Source of the DNA: an uncultured Ruminococcus sp.
GTDB lineage: Bacteria > Bacillota > Clostridia > Oscillospirales > Acutalibacteraceae
Length of the DNA stretch: 42,290 nt
NCBI GenBank assembly: GCA_902784855.1
Contig: CACZWQ010000004.1
Coordinates: 1 to 42,290, forward strand
Reading direction: 5' to 3'
Below the pieces are notes generated by a model. That model did no database searches. It was given only the letters and a program-made list of their open reading frames with translations, and was not told the DNA's origin. This document shows, in pieces, positions 15,731-24,198 of this stretch; position 1 is the stretch's first letter, and every line of letters starts with the position of its first letter. The position numbers and the translations under genes are program-made.

Positions 15731-15800
15731 CAATTCATGACAGAATGTTTGGCTTCGGCATGAATTGGCTTCCCATGAATTGACCTTCGGTCATGAATTG
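15731..15800. repeat. CAATTCATG / CATGAATTG array
   Basis: One CAATTCATG (15731-15739) and three CATGAATTG (15759-15767, 15774-15782, 15792-15800), separated by short inverted pieces such as ACCTTCGGT and GGCTTCGGC. The arms allow many alternative stem-loops. It directly abuts copy a of locus 2 and belongs to the same gene-free stretch (15641-16002). Confidence 0.8.
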
Positions 15801-15817
15801 CCTACGGCATATATTAT

Positions 15818-15894
15818 GCCCGTATCATAACGCAGGCACTAACGGTTACCGTCCAACCTAACCCTTCACGCGCGGATTGCTGCTACAGCCGTAG
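15818..15894 (-). repeat. Dispersed hairpin element, locus 2 copy a (partial)
   Basis: On the minus strand: flanking hairpin CTACGGCTGTAG (15894-15883), CAGCAAT, terminal repeat CCGCGCGTG (15875-15867), GGTTAGG, GACGGTAACCGTT and a decayed central palindrome. The distal terminal repeat is lost, giving way to the CATGAATTG array. Confidence 0.8.
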
Positions 15895-15916
15895 GCAGCG
15901 TGACGCTCGACCCAAT

Positions 15917-16031
15917 CCGCGCGTGCAACGTTTGATATTATAGTAAAGTTTATTGCCCGCGCTATAACGCGGGAATTAAAGGTTGCCGTCCAACCTAACC
16001 CATCACGCGCGGACTGCTGCTACAGCCGTAG
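15917..16031 (-). repeat. Dispersed hairpin element, locus 2 copy b (full length)
   Basis: On the minus strand: flanking hairpin CTACGGCTGTAG (16031-16020), then a 96-bp core from CCGCGCGTG (16012-16004) to CACGCGCGG (15925-15917), a perfect 9-bp terminal inverted repeat, with CCCGCGTTATAGCGCGGG inside. Beyond the distal end comes ATTGGG and a GAGCGTCACGCT hairpin. Its first ~29 bases encode the last nine residues and stop of the papain-like gene. Confidence 0.88.
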
Positions 16032-17628
16032 AGAATTCGGCAAGTACCAGTTGGATTTGTGTGGCGTCCTCGATGGTGATTTCGCCGTCCTGATTATAGT
16101 CGGCATTGGCGGCTGCGGTGTCCGTCAGCGTGTGGAATTCCGCCAGATGCCGCTGTATCTGCGTGACGTCGTTGATGTCGACCGTGCCGTCCAGATTCGC
16201 GTCGCCGAGCAGTGTCGGCTTGATGTGCTTGACGGTGATCGCCTTGATGACGAAGGTGCCGCCCAGCTCGTCGTCCTCGTGTTCCTTGTACCAGTCCATC
16301 AGATCCTGCATTTTGCCGTTCTGTATCAAATAGCTGTCGCCGCGCTTGCTGTTGTTGAGGAACACATAGCCCGCGCTGTTTTGCAGCCATTCGCATACGC
16401 CGATCGAGCTGTATACTTCGGTGTATGTCGCGTCGACCGTGACCGCGATGCTGCCGTGCGTGTCGGGGAGATCATAGTCCTCGATGTCCGCGCACAGATA
16501 GCCCGCATAGCTGACGGTGCCGTCATACAGCCTTGTCCAGTGGCTTTGGTCGGCGTCGGGCGTGCTGTCCGCGCCGTCGGGGACGAAGTAGATGCTGTAG
16601 GAGGCGCCCACCGCATCGGATTTAAAGATCACCTTGTCGATCGCGTTGAACGCTTCGTCAAAGGTAAAGCGGTTGAGATAGGTAAGGACAGGCGCTTCCG
16701 GATATTGGAATTCGTAGGTCGCGCCGTAGATCTCGTTCTGTATCAGCTTTTGCCCGCCGTCCAGCGGTACGGCGCCCGTGATGGCGTAGGAGGGCTTGAA
16801 TTTCGATCCGAAGAGATACACGTCCTCATAAGAGATCCAGAGGTATCCGCCCAAGCTGTTATAGTTGCCGTGGCTGTTCTTGATCAGCCATGCGCCGTTG
16901 TTCTCGGGCATCTGCGGAAAGTTTTCCCGCGGATAATCGTCATCCCAGCCGACCACCTCGATGGAGTGCCCGCTGTAGCCGCCCGTGTAGTTCTCGGGAA
17001 GGTAGTAGGAGAGTCTGTCGTCCGAGTAGTAGGCGTAGTTGATGCCGAAGGACGAGTAGACCCCGCCGTAATCCATGATGCATTGTTTGATGCGGTCGGG
17101 TCGGTTTTTGGTCAGGTATTCCACGGAGGTCACGCCGTATCGCGCCAGATCGAGCGGGATGGTGTCGCCCGTGTAGCTGCCGTTCAGCGAGACGTCGCCC
17201 GCGTCCGATTGCAGCACGCCGCCCTGCCACGAGCTGAGATAGCCGAGGGCGATATTGGGATAGCCGTCGCTGCCGATGTCGCGCTGCCAGCCGGTGCCGT
17301 CGCTGCGCGTGGTCGCCCAGAGATTCAGGTGATCGGTGGACATGTCCGCGACGTCATAGCCCAGCCGAAGGAGCATGGATTCCAGTGTAGCCATGCTCGC
17401 GTAAGCCCAGCAGCTTTGACCGTACTGGCTTTTGACGGAGGTCACAAAGCCCAAGTCACGTGAGCTGTAGGCGCGCGGCAGCCCGTCTCCCGTCGCGGGC
17501 GAGGCAGTCTCCGCACTGACAAAGGAGTCGTCGATCTGAGCCGCGCCGACGCCGATCATGCCGACGCTCAGTGTCAGCGTGCCGGCGAGGAAAGTGCAAA
17601 GGATTTTAGAGAAGGATCGTCTTTTCAT
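16003..17628 (-). CDS. Secreted papain-like (C1A) cysteine peptidase with dockerin
   Basis: 541 residues. Signal peptide (~1-30), then a C1A peptidase: catalytic Cys73 in QYGQSCWAYASMATLES, His221 in GYSGHSIEVVGWDDDY and Asn251 in AWLIKNSHG. A beta-rich middle (~290-465) of unknown type follows, then a C-terminal type I dockerin (DANLDGTVDINDVTQIQRH; DYNQDGEITIEDATQIQLV). It should degrade protein outside the cell while attached to a cohesin scaffold. The start at ATG 17628 has GAGG 7 nt upstream and opens the signal peptide. The natural dockerin end appears to be LVLAEF; the final STAVAAVRA and the TGA come from an inserted repeat element. Confidence 0.92.
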   Translation of the reverse strand: MKRRSFSKILCTFLAGTLTLSVGMIGVGAAQIDDSFVSAETASPATGDGLPRAYSSRDLGFVTSVKSQYGQSCWAYASMATLESMLLRLGYDVADMSTDHLNLWATTRSDGTGWQRDIGSDGYPNIALGYLSSWQGGVLQSDAGDVSLNGSYTGDTIPLDLARYGVTSVEYLTKNRPDRIKQCIMDYGGVYSSFGINYAYYSDDRLSYYLPENYTGGYSGHSIEVVGWDDDYPRENFPQMPENNGAWLIKNSHGNYNSLGGYLWISYEDVYLFGSKFKPSYAITGAVPLDGGQKLIQNEIYGATYEFQYPEAPVLTYLNRFTFDEAFNAIDKVIFKSDAVGASYSIYFVPDGADSTPDADQSHWTRLYDGTVSYAGYLCADIEDYDLPDTHGSIAVTVDATYTEVYSSIGVCEWLQNSAGYVFLNNSKRGDSYLIQNGKMQDLMDWYKEHEDDELGGTFVIKAITVKHIKPTLLGDANLDGTVDINDVTQIQRHLAEFHTLTDTAAANADYNQDGEITIEDATQIQLVLAEFSTAVAAVRA

Positions 17629-17665
17629 ATACAACCTCAAATGATGTTTGATTGATAATAATAAA

Positions 17666-17694
17666 AGTATAGCAAAAAAAACGGCGGATGTAAA
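17666..17694 (-). promoter_or_regulatory. Promoter of the papain-like dockerin gene
   Basis: Minus strand TTTACA (17694-17689), 17-bp spacer, TATACT (17671-17666), 37 bp before the ATG. Confidence 0.75.
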
Positions 17695-17756
17695 GAATAA
17701 TTCGCCGCTGCGGGGCATAATAAGCCTGTAAAATATTACATGGGGAGCGGTTTTGG

Positions 17757-18629
17757 ATGCAATTGCGGACGGACTTGGCGATCGAGGCGCGTGAGCTGGC
17801 GGGCGAGCGGGTCGCGGGAGTGGACTATCACGAATATCGCGAGAATCAATTGAAGATCTCGCGCCTGACGGTCAAGAGCCAGCGGGCGAAGCAATTGTTA
17901 GGCAAGGACGTCGGCACCTATATCACGGTCGAGCTGCCCTCGCTGACGGATAATTTTACCGAGACCGACGAGCGCATTCGGACGATCGGCAGAGAGATTC
18001 GCCACCTGCTGCCGGTCAACGGGCTGCTGTTGGTGGCGGGGCTGGGTAACGAGGAGATCACGCCCGACTCGCTGGGACCGAAAACGGGGGCGCGGGTGCT
18101 GGCGACGCGACATATCACGGGTGAGCTGGCGCGCGCGACGGGCTTGGACAGGCTGCGTCCCGTCGCGGTAATGAACACGGGCGTGACGGGGCAGACGGGC
18201 ATCGAAACGGGCGAGTATATCCTCAGCGTCGTCAAGCGGATCCGACCCAATGCGGTCATCGCCGTCGACGCGCTCGCGTCCCGCCGCATTGAGCGGCTCG
18301 GGCGCACCGTACAGATCAGCGACGCGGGCATATCGCCGGGCGCGGGCGTGGGCAATCACCGCACGCGCATCGACCGCGAGACCATCGGCGTCCCGGTGAT
18401 CGCGATCGGCGTGCCGACCGTGGTGGATGCGCAGACCTTTGCGAATGATTTGCTGGGCGACGGCTTGGCGGCGCGCAGCGCCTGCCGGAAGCGGGATGAC
18501 CGTCAGATGATCGTCATTCCCCGTGAGATCGACCTGCTGACCGAGCGCGCCGCGCGGCTGCTCGGATTTTCACTCAACGCCGCCATGCAAAACGAATTCG
18601 ACCTCAAAGACCTAGTCTCCCTCATGTAG
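17757..18629 (+). CDS. gpr: GPR endopeptidase, germination protease
   Basis: Initiates breakdown of small acid-soluble spore proteins on germination. The 290-residue zymogen matches the A25 family: N-terminal RTDLAIEARE (pro-region side), LVAGLGNEEITPDSLGPKTGARVLATRHI, VMNTGVTGQTGIETGEYI, AVDALASRRIERLGRTVQISDAGISPGAGVGNHR, VPVIAIGVPTVVDA and the C-terminal MIVIPREIDLLTERAARLL. It is shorter than Bacillus GPR but complete in motifs. ATG 17757 has GGGGAG upstream. A GAATAA...CATAATA pair near 17694-17728 could be a forespore (sigma-F/G) promoter, but the match is loose. The stop is immediately followed by a repeat element; spoIIP lies 260 bp downstream, the usual gpr-spoIIP pairing. Confidence 0.95.
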   Translation: MQLRTDLAIEARELAGERVAGVDYHEYRENQLKISRLTVKSQRAKQLLGKDVGTYITVELPSLTDNFTETDERIRTIGREIRHLLPVNGLLLVAGLGNEEITPDSLGPKTGARVLATRHITGELARATGLDRLRPVAVMNTGVTGQTGIETGEYILSVVKRIRPNAVIAVDALASRRIERLGRTVQISDAGISPGAGVGNHRTRIDRETIGVPVIAIGVPTVVDAQTFANDLLGDGLAARSACRKRDDRQMIVIPREIDLLTERAARLLGFSLNAAMQNEFDLKDLVSLM

Positions 18630-18705
18630 CTACGGCTGTAGCAGCAATCCGCGCGTGAAGGGTTAGGTTGGACGGAAAGATTACTATCTCGCGCTATAAC
18701 GCTCG
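18630..18705 (+). repeat. Dispersed hairpin element, locus 3 copy a (partial)
   Basis: CTACGGCTGTAG (18630-18641) starts at the base after the gpr stop codon, followed by CAGCAAT, CCGCGCGTG (18649-18657), GGTTAGG, GGACGG and a decayed palindrome CTCGCGCTATAACGCTCG. The right half is replaced by copy b. Confidence 0.82.
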
Positions 18706-18840
18706 CTACGGCTGTAGCAGCAGTCCACGCGTGAAGGGTTAGGCTGGACGGCAACCGTCAATTCCCGCGCTATAACGCGGGCTTATAACCTAACCATACG
18801 CACAAACGTCGCACGCGTGGAGAAAGCGCCCACCGGCGCC
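18706..18840 (+). repeat. Dispersed hairpin element, locus 3 copy b (best-preserved copy)
   Basis: Flanking CTACGGCTGTAG (18706-18717), then a 96-bp core bounded by CCACGCGTG (18725-18733) and CACGCGTGG (18812-18820). Inside: GGTTAGG (18737-18743) pairs with CCTAACC (18789-18795), enclosing hairpins GACGG-CAA-CCGTC (18747-18759) and CCCGCG-CTATAA-CGCGGG (18764-18781). A further hairpin GCGCC-CACC-GGCGC (18826-18839) closes the right side and runs into TATTTTTC, so it may also terminate gpr. Confidence 0.9.
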
Positions 18841-18870
18841 GGTATTTTTCTTTTGGGACCTGCATATGAT
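18841..18870 (+). promoter_or_regulatory. Candidate sigma-E-type promoter of spoIIP
   Basis: GGTATTTT (18841-18848), 14-bp spacer, CATATGAT (18863-18870), 20 bp before the GTG. It resembles the mother-cell sigma-E pattern (ATATT, 13-14 bp, CATACAAT), consistent with known sigma-E control of spoIIP. Confidence 0.5.
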
Positions 18871-18889
18871 GGAATAAGCAGGTGATGAT

Positions 18890-19969
18890 GTGAAATTCAA
18901 AGGAAAATTCTTTAAAGGAACCAAAATTGCGGTTTCTCTTATCTTGGTCGTCGTGGCGGTCGTCTGTGTGATCGCGCGGCTGCCGCAGGTTTTCAGCGAC
19001 AGAGACACCGCCTTGGCTGCGGCGGCGTTCACGCTGACCGACGGCAAGGTCTATGCCGAGAGCGGCACCGAGCCGGCAGCGACCGGGCTTGTGCAGGAGA
19101 CCCGACCCGCGGAACGGGCAGTCACCGAGCCGACCATGCCGTCTGCCCCGCGCGACAAGAGCGGCTACTACGACAGCTTCGGCGATCACGACGGCGAGGA
19201 ACGCTGCAGCGTCGCCGAAAAAACCGTTCAGCCGCAGGGAGACGAGGTGGACGGCTGCTTTGTGACGAACATGACGGGGCTGGACGTCGACTTTATGCAG
19301 CTGCTCCGTTCGCCGCTCACCTTTCAGATCAAGCGCGACGCGGACACGCCGCAGGTGCTGATCTACCACACCCACACAAGCGAAGCCTATCTCGACGAGG
19401 ACGTCGACTTTTTTTATGAGTCCTACGAGTCCCGCACCTCCAATACCCGTTTCAACGTCGTGGCGACGGGCGACGCCATCGCCGCCGTCCTCGAGAAAAA
19501 CGGGATCAAGACCCTGCACGACACCACCGTGCACGACGCGACCTACAACGGCTCCTATGACCGCAGCGCCCGCACCGTGCAGCAGGACATGAAGCGATAC
19601 CCCTCCGTCAAGGTGGCGCTCGACATCCACCGCGACGCGCTCGGCACCGAGGACTGCAAGATCAAGACCGTCTTTGAGCACAACGGCAGAAAGGCGGCGC
19701 AGATCATGATTCTCGCGGGCTGTGATCCCGACAACGAGCGCGGCTTCGATCATTGGCGCAGCAATCTCAACTTTGCGCTCAAGCTCCAGCACACCGCCGA
19801 AAAGCTCTATCCGGGCATGACGCGCCCGCTGGATTTCGGCTGCTTCGCCTATAACGAGTACCTTTGCGACGGCTCGCTGCTGATCGAGGTCGGCACCGAC
19901 GCCAACTCTGTCGACGAGGCGACCTATACGGGACAACTGCTCGCGGACGTACTGGCGCGAGTTTTGTAA
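18890..19969 (+). CDS. spoIIP: Stage II sporulation protein P
   Basis: Peptidoglycan amidase/endopeptidase of the DMP engulfment complex, acting with SpoIID and SpoIIM. 359 residues: one N-terminal membrane helix (~12-30), a low-complexity Glu/Thr/Pro linker, then the SpoIIP catalytic domain with LIYHTHTSEAYL, DIHRDALG (second metal-site segment), AQIMILAGCD, HWRSNLNFALKLQ and a closing LLIEVGTDANSVDEA. The start is GTG 18890 with AGGTGAT 4-5 nt upstream. It follows gpr as in many spore formers. Confidence 0.95.
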   Translation: MKFKGKFFKGTKIAVSLILVVVAVVCVIARLPQVFSDRDTALAAAAFTLTDGKVYAESGTEPAATGLVQETRPAERAVTEPTMPSAPRDKSGYYDSFGDHDGEERCSVAEKTVQPQGDEVDGCFVTNMTGLDVDFMQLLRSPLTFQIKRDADTPQVLIYHTHTSEAYLDEDVDFFYESYESRTSNTRFNVVATGDAIAAVLEKNGIKTLHDTTVHDATYNGSYDRSARTVQQDMKRYPSVKVALDIHRDALGTEDCKIKTVFEHNGRKAAQIMILAGCDPDNERGFDHWRSNLNFALKLQHTAEKLYPGMTRPLDFGCFAYNEYLCDGSLLIEVGTDANSVDEATYTGQLLADVLARVL

Positions 19970-20058
19970 GAATTGCCGAAAAGAAATGGCTTGCATTATG
20001 CGACAGTATTTGATATAATACATGTAATTATGCTATGGATGGTCCCGAGGGTATCGAT

Positions 20059-20565
20059 ATGATGAAAAAATGGATCCGGATACTGTTACCTGTTTTTGCG
20101 GCGGTTCTCGCCGTGAGTTCCGTCGCCGTACTGCCTGCGGGCGCGGCGGCGTCCCAACGTGTGCAAAAAGCCGATCTCATCAGCGAAATCAACGAGATCT
20201 TCGGCGCAGGCAGTGAGGAGTCGGAGGAAGAAACCGATCCTCAGGAGGAGACCGAGCCCGATTACACCGAGCCGGAGGAGACGGAGCCTGAATGGACCGA
20301 ACCCGAATGGACGGAGCCCGAGGAGGACTACGGCGCCTATGAGGAAGAGGAGACCGTCGACCCGTGGGATGAATATGCCCAGCTGGCGGACGACGCCGAG
20401 GAGCCGACGGGCATCAATTCCGTCAAAATGGACAAGTCCGTCAGCAACAAAACCTATTCCACCGACTACACCGCGGGCATCGTCTCGTGGATCTGCGTCG
20501 GCGTAGGCTTGATCGTGGTGCTGGTCATGCTGGTGTCCACCAAGCTCTCGGGCAGAAGCATATGA
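20059..20565 (+). CDS. Small secreted/anchored acidic membrane protein, unknown
   Basis: 168 residues. A signal-like N-terminal helix (KKWIRILLPVFAAVLAVSS), a short helical stretch, then a very acidic repeat region (EPDYTEPEETEPEWTEPEWTEPEE), and a C-terminal transmembrane helix (IVSWICVGVGLIVVLVMLV) with a short basic tail. This predicts an extracytoplasmic acidic loop held at both ends, or by the C-terminal anchor after signal cleavage. I do not recognise a family. The start is the ATGATG at 20059 with GAGGGT upstream; an ATG at 20035 is possible. The stop overlaps dusB (ATGA), so the two are co-translated. Confidence 0.75.
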   Translation: MMKKWIRILLPVFAAVLAVSSVAVLPAGAAASQRVQKADLISEINEIFGAGSEESEEETDPQEETEPDYTEPEETEPEWTEPEWTEPEEDYGAYEEEETVDPWDEYAQLADDAEEPTGINSVKMDKSVSNKTYSTDYTAGIVSWICVGVGLIVVLVMLVSTKLSGRSI

Positions 20566-21536
20566 CGGCAGGGCAGATCGGCGGCGTATCGCTGCCCTCC
20601 AAGGCGCTGCTGGCGCCGATGGCGGGCGTGTCCGACCGCGCCTACCGCGAGCTCTGCATGCAGATGGGCGCAGGCTATTGCGTCAGCGAAATGGTCAGCT
20701 CCAAGGCGCTGTCCTTCGGCAGCAAAAAGAGCGAGGAGCTGATGGACATCTCCGCGCAGGAGCGCCCCTGCGGCATCCAGATCTTCGGCGACGACCCGTC
20801 CTGCATGGCGGAGGCGGCGCTGAGCGCCATGAAAAATCATCCCGACATCATCGACATCAACATGGGCTGTCCCGCCCCGAAGATCAGCGGCAACGGCAGC
20901 GGCAGCGCGCTGATGAAGCAGCCGGAGCGCTGCGGCGCGATCACCGAGGCGGTGGTCAGAGCCGTCGACGTGCCCGTCACGGTCAAGATCCGCAAGGGCT
21001 GGGACGATGGCATGGTCAATGCCGTCGAGGTCGCCAAAATCTGTGAGCAGGCGGGCGCTGCGGCGATCACCGTGCACGGCAGGACCCGTCAGCAATACTA
21101 CAAGCCGCCCGTCGACTACGAGATCATCCGCAAGGTCAAGCAGAGCGTGCGCATCCCCGTCATCGCCAACGGCGACATCGACAGCGCCAAAAAAGCGCGT
21201 CAGGTGCTCGACTTCACGGGCGCGGACTTTGTGATGATCGGCAGGGCGAGCATGGGGAACCCGTGGATCTTTTCACAGATCAACAGCTTTCTCCGAAACC
21301 CCTGCGAGCCGCTGTACGAGCCGACCTTAGAGGAAAAGCTCGACGTCATGGTCGCCCATGTGGCGAAAATGGTCGAATACAAGGGCGAATACATCGCGCT
21401 GCGTCAGGCGCGCAAGCTCGTCGCCGGCTACTTCAAGGGGATCCGCGGCGCGGCAGCTTTGCGCAACGACGCGGGCAGGATCGAGACCATGGATGATTTG
21501 ATTCGATTAAAGAATAAAGCCTTACATATACATTAA
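20562..21536 (+). CDS. dusB: tRNA-dihydrouridine synthase
   Basis: FMN enzyme reducing uridines in the tRNA D-loop. 324 residues in a TIM-barrel Dus fold: [53 protein letters not shown] with the catalytic Cys in [36 protein letters not shown] and [13 protein letters not shown]. The C-terminal helical domain is complete. The start is ATG 20562, overlapping the upstream stop. The window between the spore genes and glyA has no other promoter that I can see. Confidence 0.95.
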   Translation: MTAGQIGGVSLPSKALLAPMAGVSDRAYRELCMQMGAGYCVSEMVSSKALSFGSKKSEELMDISAQERPCGIQIFGDDPSCMAEAALSAMKNHPDIIDINMGCPAPKISGNGSGSALMKQPERCGAITEAVVRAVDVPVTVKIRKGWDDGMVNAVEVAKICEQAGAAAITVHGRTRQQYYKPPVDYEIIRKVKQSVRIPVIANGDIDSAKKARQVLDFTGADFVMIGRASMGNPWIFSQINSFLRNPCEPLYEPTLEEKLDVMVAHVAKMVEYKGEYIALRQARKLVAGYFKGIRGAAALRNDAGRIETMDDLIRLKNKALHIH

Positions 21537-21582
21537 TATATCATCAAGCACAAAAATCAAGTACAAAAAAGGGGAAAAGAAA

Positions 21583-22839
21583 ATGAGTGAATTAACCAAC
21601 ATCGCTTCTTTGGAGTATCTCAAGGAGTATGACCCCGCCGTCGGCGAGGCGATGGACAAGGAACTGAAAAGACAGCGCAGAAACCTCGAGCTGATCGCCA
21701 GCGAAAACATTGTCACTCCCGCCGTGATGGCGGCGATGGGCAGCCACCTCACCAACAAATACGCCGAGGGCTATCCCGGCAAGCGCTACTACGGCGGCTG
21801 CGAATGCGTCGACATCGTCGAGGAGATCGCCCGTCAGCGCGCCTGCGAGCTGTTCGGCGCAGAGCATGCCAATGTGCAGCCCCATTCGGGCGCTCAGGCG
21901 AACATGGCGGTCTATTTTGCCATGCTCAACCCCGGCGACACCGTCATGGGCATGAACCTCAACGAGGGCGGACACCTGACCCACGGCTCGCCCGTCAACA
22001 TGTCCGGCAAATACTTCAACTTTGTACCCTACGGCGTGGACAGCGTCACCCACCGCATCGATTACGACAAGGTGCTCGAGATCGCCAAGGAATGCAAGCC
22101 CAAGCTGATCGTCGCGGGCGCGTCCGCCTATCCCCGCATCATCGACTTCCCGCGCCTCAGAGCGATCGCGGACGAGGTCGGCGCGTATCTGATGGTCGAC
22201 ATGGCGCACATCGCGGGCTTGGTCGCCGCGGGCGTTCATCCCAACCCCGTGCCCTACTGCGAGTTCGTCACCACCACCACCCACAAGACCCTGCGCGGTC
22301 CCAGAGGCGGCATGATCCTCTGCCGCGAGGAATTTGCCAAGGCGATCGACAAGGCGATCTTCCCCGGCACACAGGGCGGCCCGCTGATGCACACGATCGC
22401 TGCCAAGGCAGTCTGCTTCGGCGAAGCGCTCAAGCCCGAGTTCAAGGAATACGGCAGAAGGATCGTCGAGAACTGCAAGGCGCTGGCGGACGGTCTGCTC
22501 AAGCGCGGCTGCAAGCTCGTTTCGGGCGGCACCGACAACCATGTGCTGCTGCTCGATCTGCGTGACTCCGATGTCACGGGCAAGGAGCTGGAGGCGCGTC
22601 TCGACGACTGCTACATCACGGTCAACAAGAACACCATCCCCGGCGAGCCCCGCTCTCCGTTCGTCACCAGCGGCGTGCGCATCGGCACCGCGGCTGTCAC
22701 CACCCGCGGACTGGGCGTAGAGGAGATGGATCTGATCGCCGAGTACATCACCATGGTGCTCAACGACTACGAAAACAGCAAGGAGACTGTCAGAGCCGGC
22801 GTGGAAGCCATCTGCAAAAAGTATCCGCTTTACGAATAA
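21583..22839 (+). CDS. glyA: Serine hydroxymethyltransferase
   Basis: PLP enzyme interconverting serine and glycine while charging tetrahydrofolate with a C1 unit. 418 residues, normal length. Motifs: [67 protein letters not shown] and the PLP-lysine segment [18 protein letters not shown]. The ATG is preceded by AAAAGGGGAAAAG. It ends at a strong terminator; no riboswitch is visible in the 46-bp upstream gap. Confidence 0.97.
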   Translation: MSELTNIASLEYLKEYDPAVGEAMDKELKRQRRNLELIASENIVTPAVMAAMGSHLTNKYAEGYPGKRYYGGCECVDIVEEIARQRACELFGAEHANVQPHSGAQANMAVYFAMLNPGDTVMGMNLNEGGHLTHGSPVNMSGKYFNFVPYGVDSVTHRIDYDKVLEIAKECKPKLIVAGASAYPRIIDFPRLRAIADEVGAYLMVDMAHIAGLVAAGVHPNPVPYCEFVTTTTHKTLRGPRGGMILCREEFAKAIDKAIFPGTQGGPLMHTIAAKAVCFGEALKPEFKEYGRRIVENCKALADGLLKRGCKLVSGGTDNHVLLLDLRDSDVTGKELEARLDDCYITVNKNTIPGEPRSPFVTSGVRIGTAAVTTRGLGVEEMDLIAEYITMVLNDYENSKETVRAGVEAICKKYPLYE

Positions 22840-22850
22840 AATAATGATGA

Positions 22851-22877
22851 AAGGGCTATCGTGCGATAGCCCTTTTG
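22851..22877 (+). terminator. Terminator after glyA
   Basis: AAGGGCTATCG / CGATAGCCCTT hairpin with a very short loop, followed by TTG; compact but perfect. Confidence 0.85.
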
Positions 22878-22925
22878 AAGTAGAAAAACCGCTGCGCTGC
22901 ATACGCGGCAAAGGAGGAGATCAAG

Positions 22926-24194
22926 ATGAAAAAACCGCTTGCCGACCGCTTTCGGCCCCGGTCGCTCGACGACATCGTGGGACAGCGGCACCTGCTTGCC
23001 GAGGACAAGCCGCTGCGCCGCATCATCGAGAGCGGCGACATCCCCAATTTGATATTTTACGGCCCCTCGGGCGTGGGCAAGACGACGCTCGCCGCCTATA
23101 TCGCGAACAAGACCAACAAGACCCTGCGCAGGCTCAACGGCACCACCGCCTCCACCGCCGACATCAAGGAGATCGTCTCCCAGCTCGGCACCTTTTCGGG
23201 GCTCAACGGGATCCTGCTCTATCTGGACGAGATCCAGTATTTCAACAAGAAGCAGCAGCAGACGCTGCTCGAATACATCGAAAACGGCAGCATCACCCTG
23301 ATCGCCTCCACGACCGAGAACCCGTATTTTTATGTATACAACGCCATCCTCAGCCGCTCTACGGTCTTTGAGTTCAAGCCGGTGGAGCCGGAGGAGGTCG
23401 AGCGGGCGGTGCTGCGCGCGGCAAGGCTGCTGAGTGAGGAACAGCACTTGCAGATCGAGCTGCCGCAGGAATGCGCGCACAAGATCGCCGTCGGCTGCGG
23501 CGGCGACGTGCGCAAGGCGATGAACACGGTGGAGCTCTCGGTCACGGCAGCCGAGCGCGACGGCGACAGGCGGATCATCACCTCCGAGATCGTCGAAGCG
23601 CTGGTGCAGCGCAGCGCCATGCGCTATGACCGCGAGGGCGACGAGCATTATGACATCGTCTCCGCCTATCAGAAGAGCATGCGCGGCAGCGATCCCGACG
23701 CGGCGCTCCATTACCTTGCGCGGCTGCTCGAGGCGGGCGATCTGCCCTCGGCGTGCCGCCGCCTGATGGTCTGCGCCTGTGAGGATGTGGGGCTTGCCTA
23801 CCCGCAGATCATCCCGATCGTCAAGTCCTGCGTCGATATCGCGCAGGCGGTGGGGCTGCCCGAGGCGCGCATCCCGCTCGCCGACGCGGTGATCCTGGTC
23901 GCCAACGCGCCGAAATCCAACTCGGGCGAGCAGGCGATCGACGCGGCGCTGGCGGATATCCGCCGCGGCAACACCGGACCCATCCCGCGTCAGCTGCAAA
24001 ACAAGCATTACGACGGCGCCGACAACCCCGACAAGGGACAGCACTACCGCTATCCCCACGACTACCCCAACCACTACACGCCCCAGCAATACCTGCCCGA
24101 CGCCGTCAGGGACAGCGTCTACTACCATTTCGGCGACAACAAGAACGAGCAGGCGTTTAAGGCATATTGGGACAATATCAAACCCCGCAGGTGA
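22926..24194 (+). CDS. rarA: Replication-associated recombination protein A (RarA/MgsA)
   Basis: AAA+ ATPase acting at stalled replication forks, related to clamp-loader subunits. 422 residues: ADRFRPRSLDDIVGQRHLL, Walker A GPSGVGKTT, Walker B LLYLDEIQYFNKKQQQTLL, sensor I IASTTENPYF, and the C-terminal MgsA region (YDIVSAYQKSMRGSDPDAALHYLARLLEAGD, EDVGLAYPQ, YPHDYPNHYTPQQYLPD). The ribosome site AAAGGAGG is strong. The next gene starts 4 nt downstream. Confidence 0.96.
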   Translation: MKKPLADRFRPRSLDDIVGQRHLLAEDKPLRRIIESGDIPNLIFYGPSGVGKTTLAAYIANKTNKTLRRLNGTTASTADIKEIVSQLGTFSGLNGILLYLDEIQYFNKKQQQTLLEYIENGSITLIASTTENPYFYVYNAILSRSTVFEFKPVEPEEVERAVLRAARLLSEEQHLQIELPQECAHKIAVGCGGDVRKAMNTVELSVTAAERDGDRRIITSEIVEALVQRSAMRYDREGDEHYDIVSAYQKSMRGSDPDAALHYLARLLEAGDLPSACRRLMVCACEDVGLAYPQIIPIVKSCVDIAQAVGLPEARIPLADAVILVANAPKSNSGEQAIDAALADIRRGNTGPIPRQLQNKHYDGADNPDKGQHYRYPHDYPNHYTPQQYLPDAVRDSVYYHFGDNKNEQAFKAYWDNIKPRR

Positions 24195-24198
24195 TAGG

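Noticed and set aside
16051..17463. 470-codon frame antisense to the papain-like dockerin gene
   Set aside because: Mirror of a GC-rich gene; no motif or ribosome site, while the minus strand encodes signal peptide, C1A triad and dockerin.
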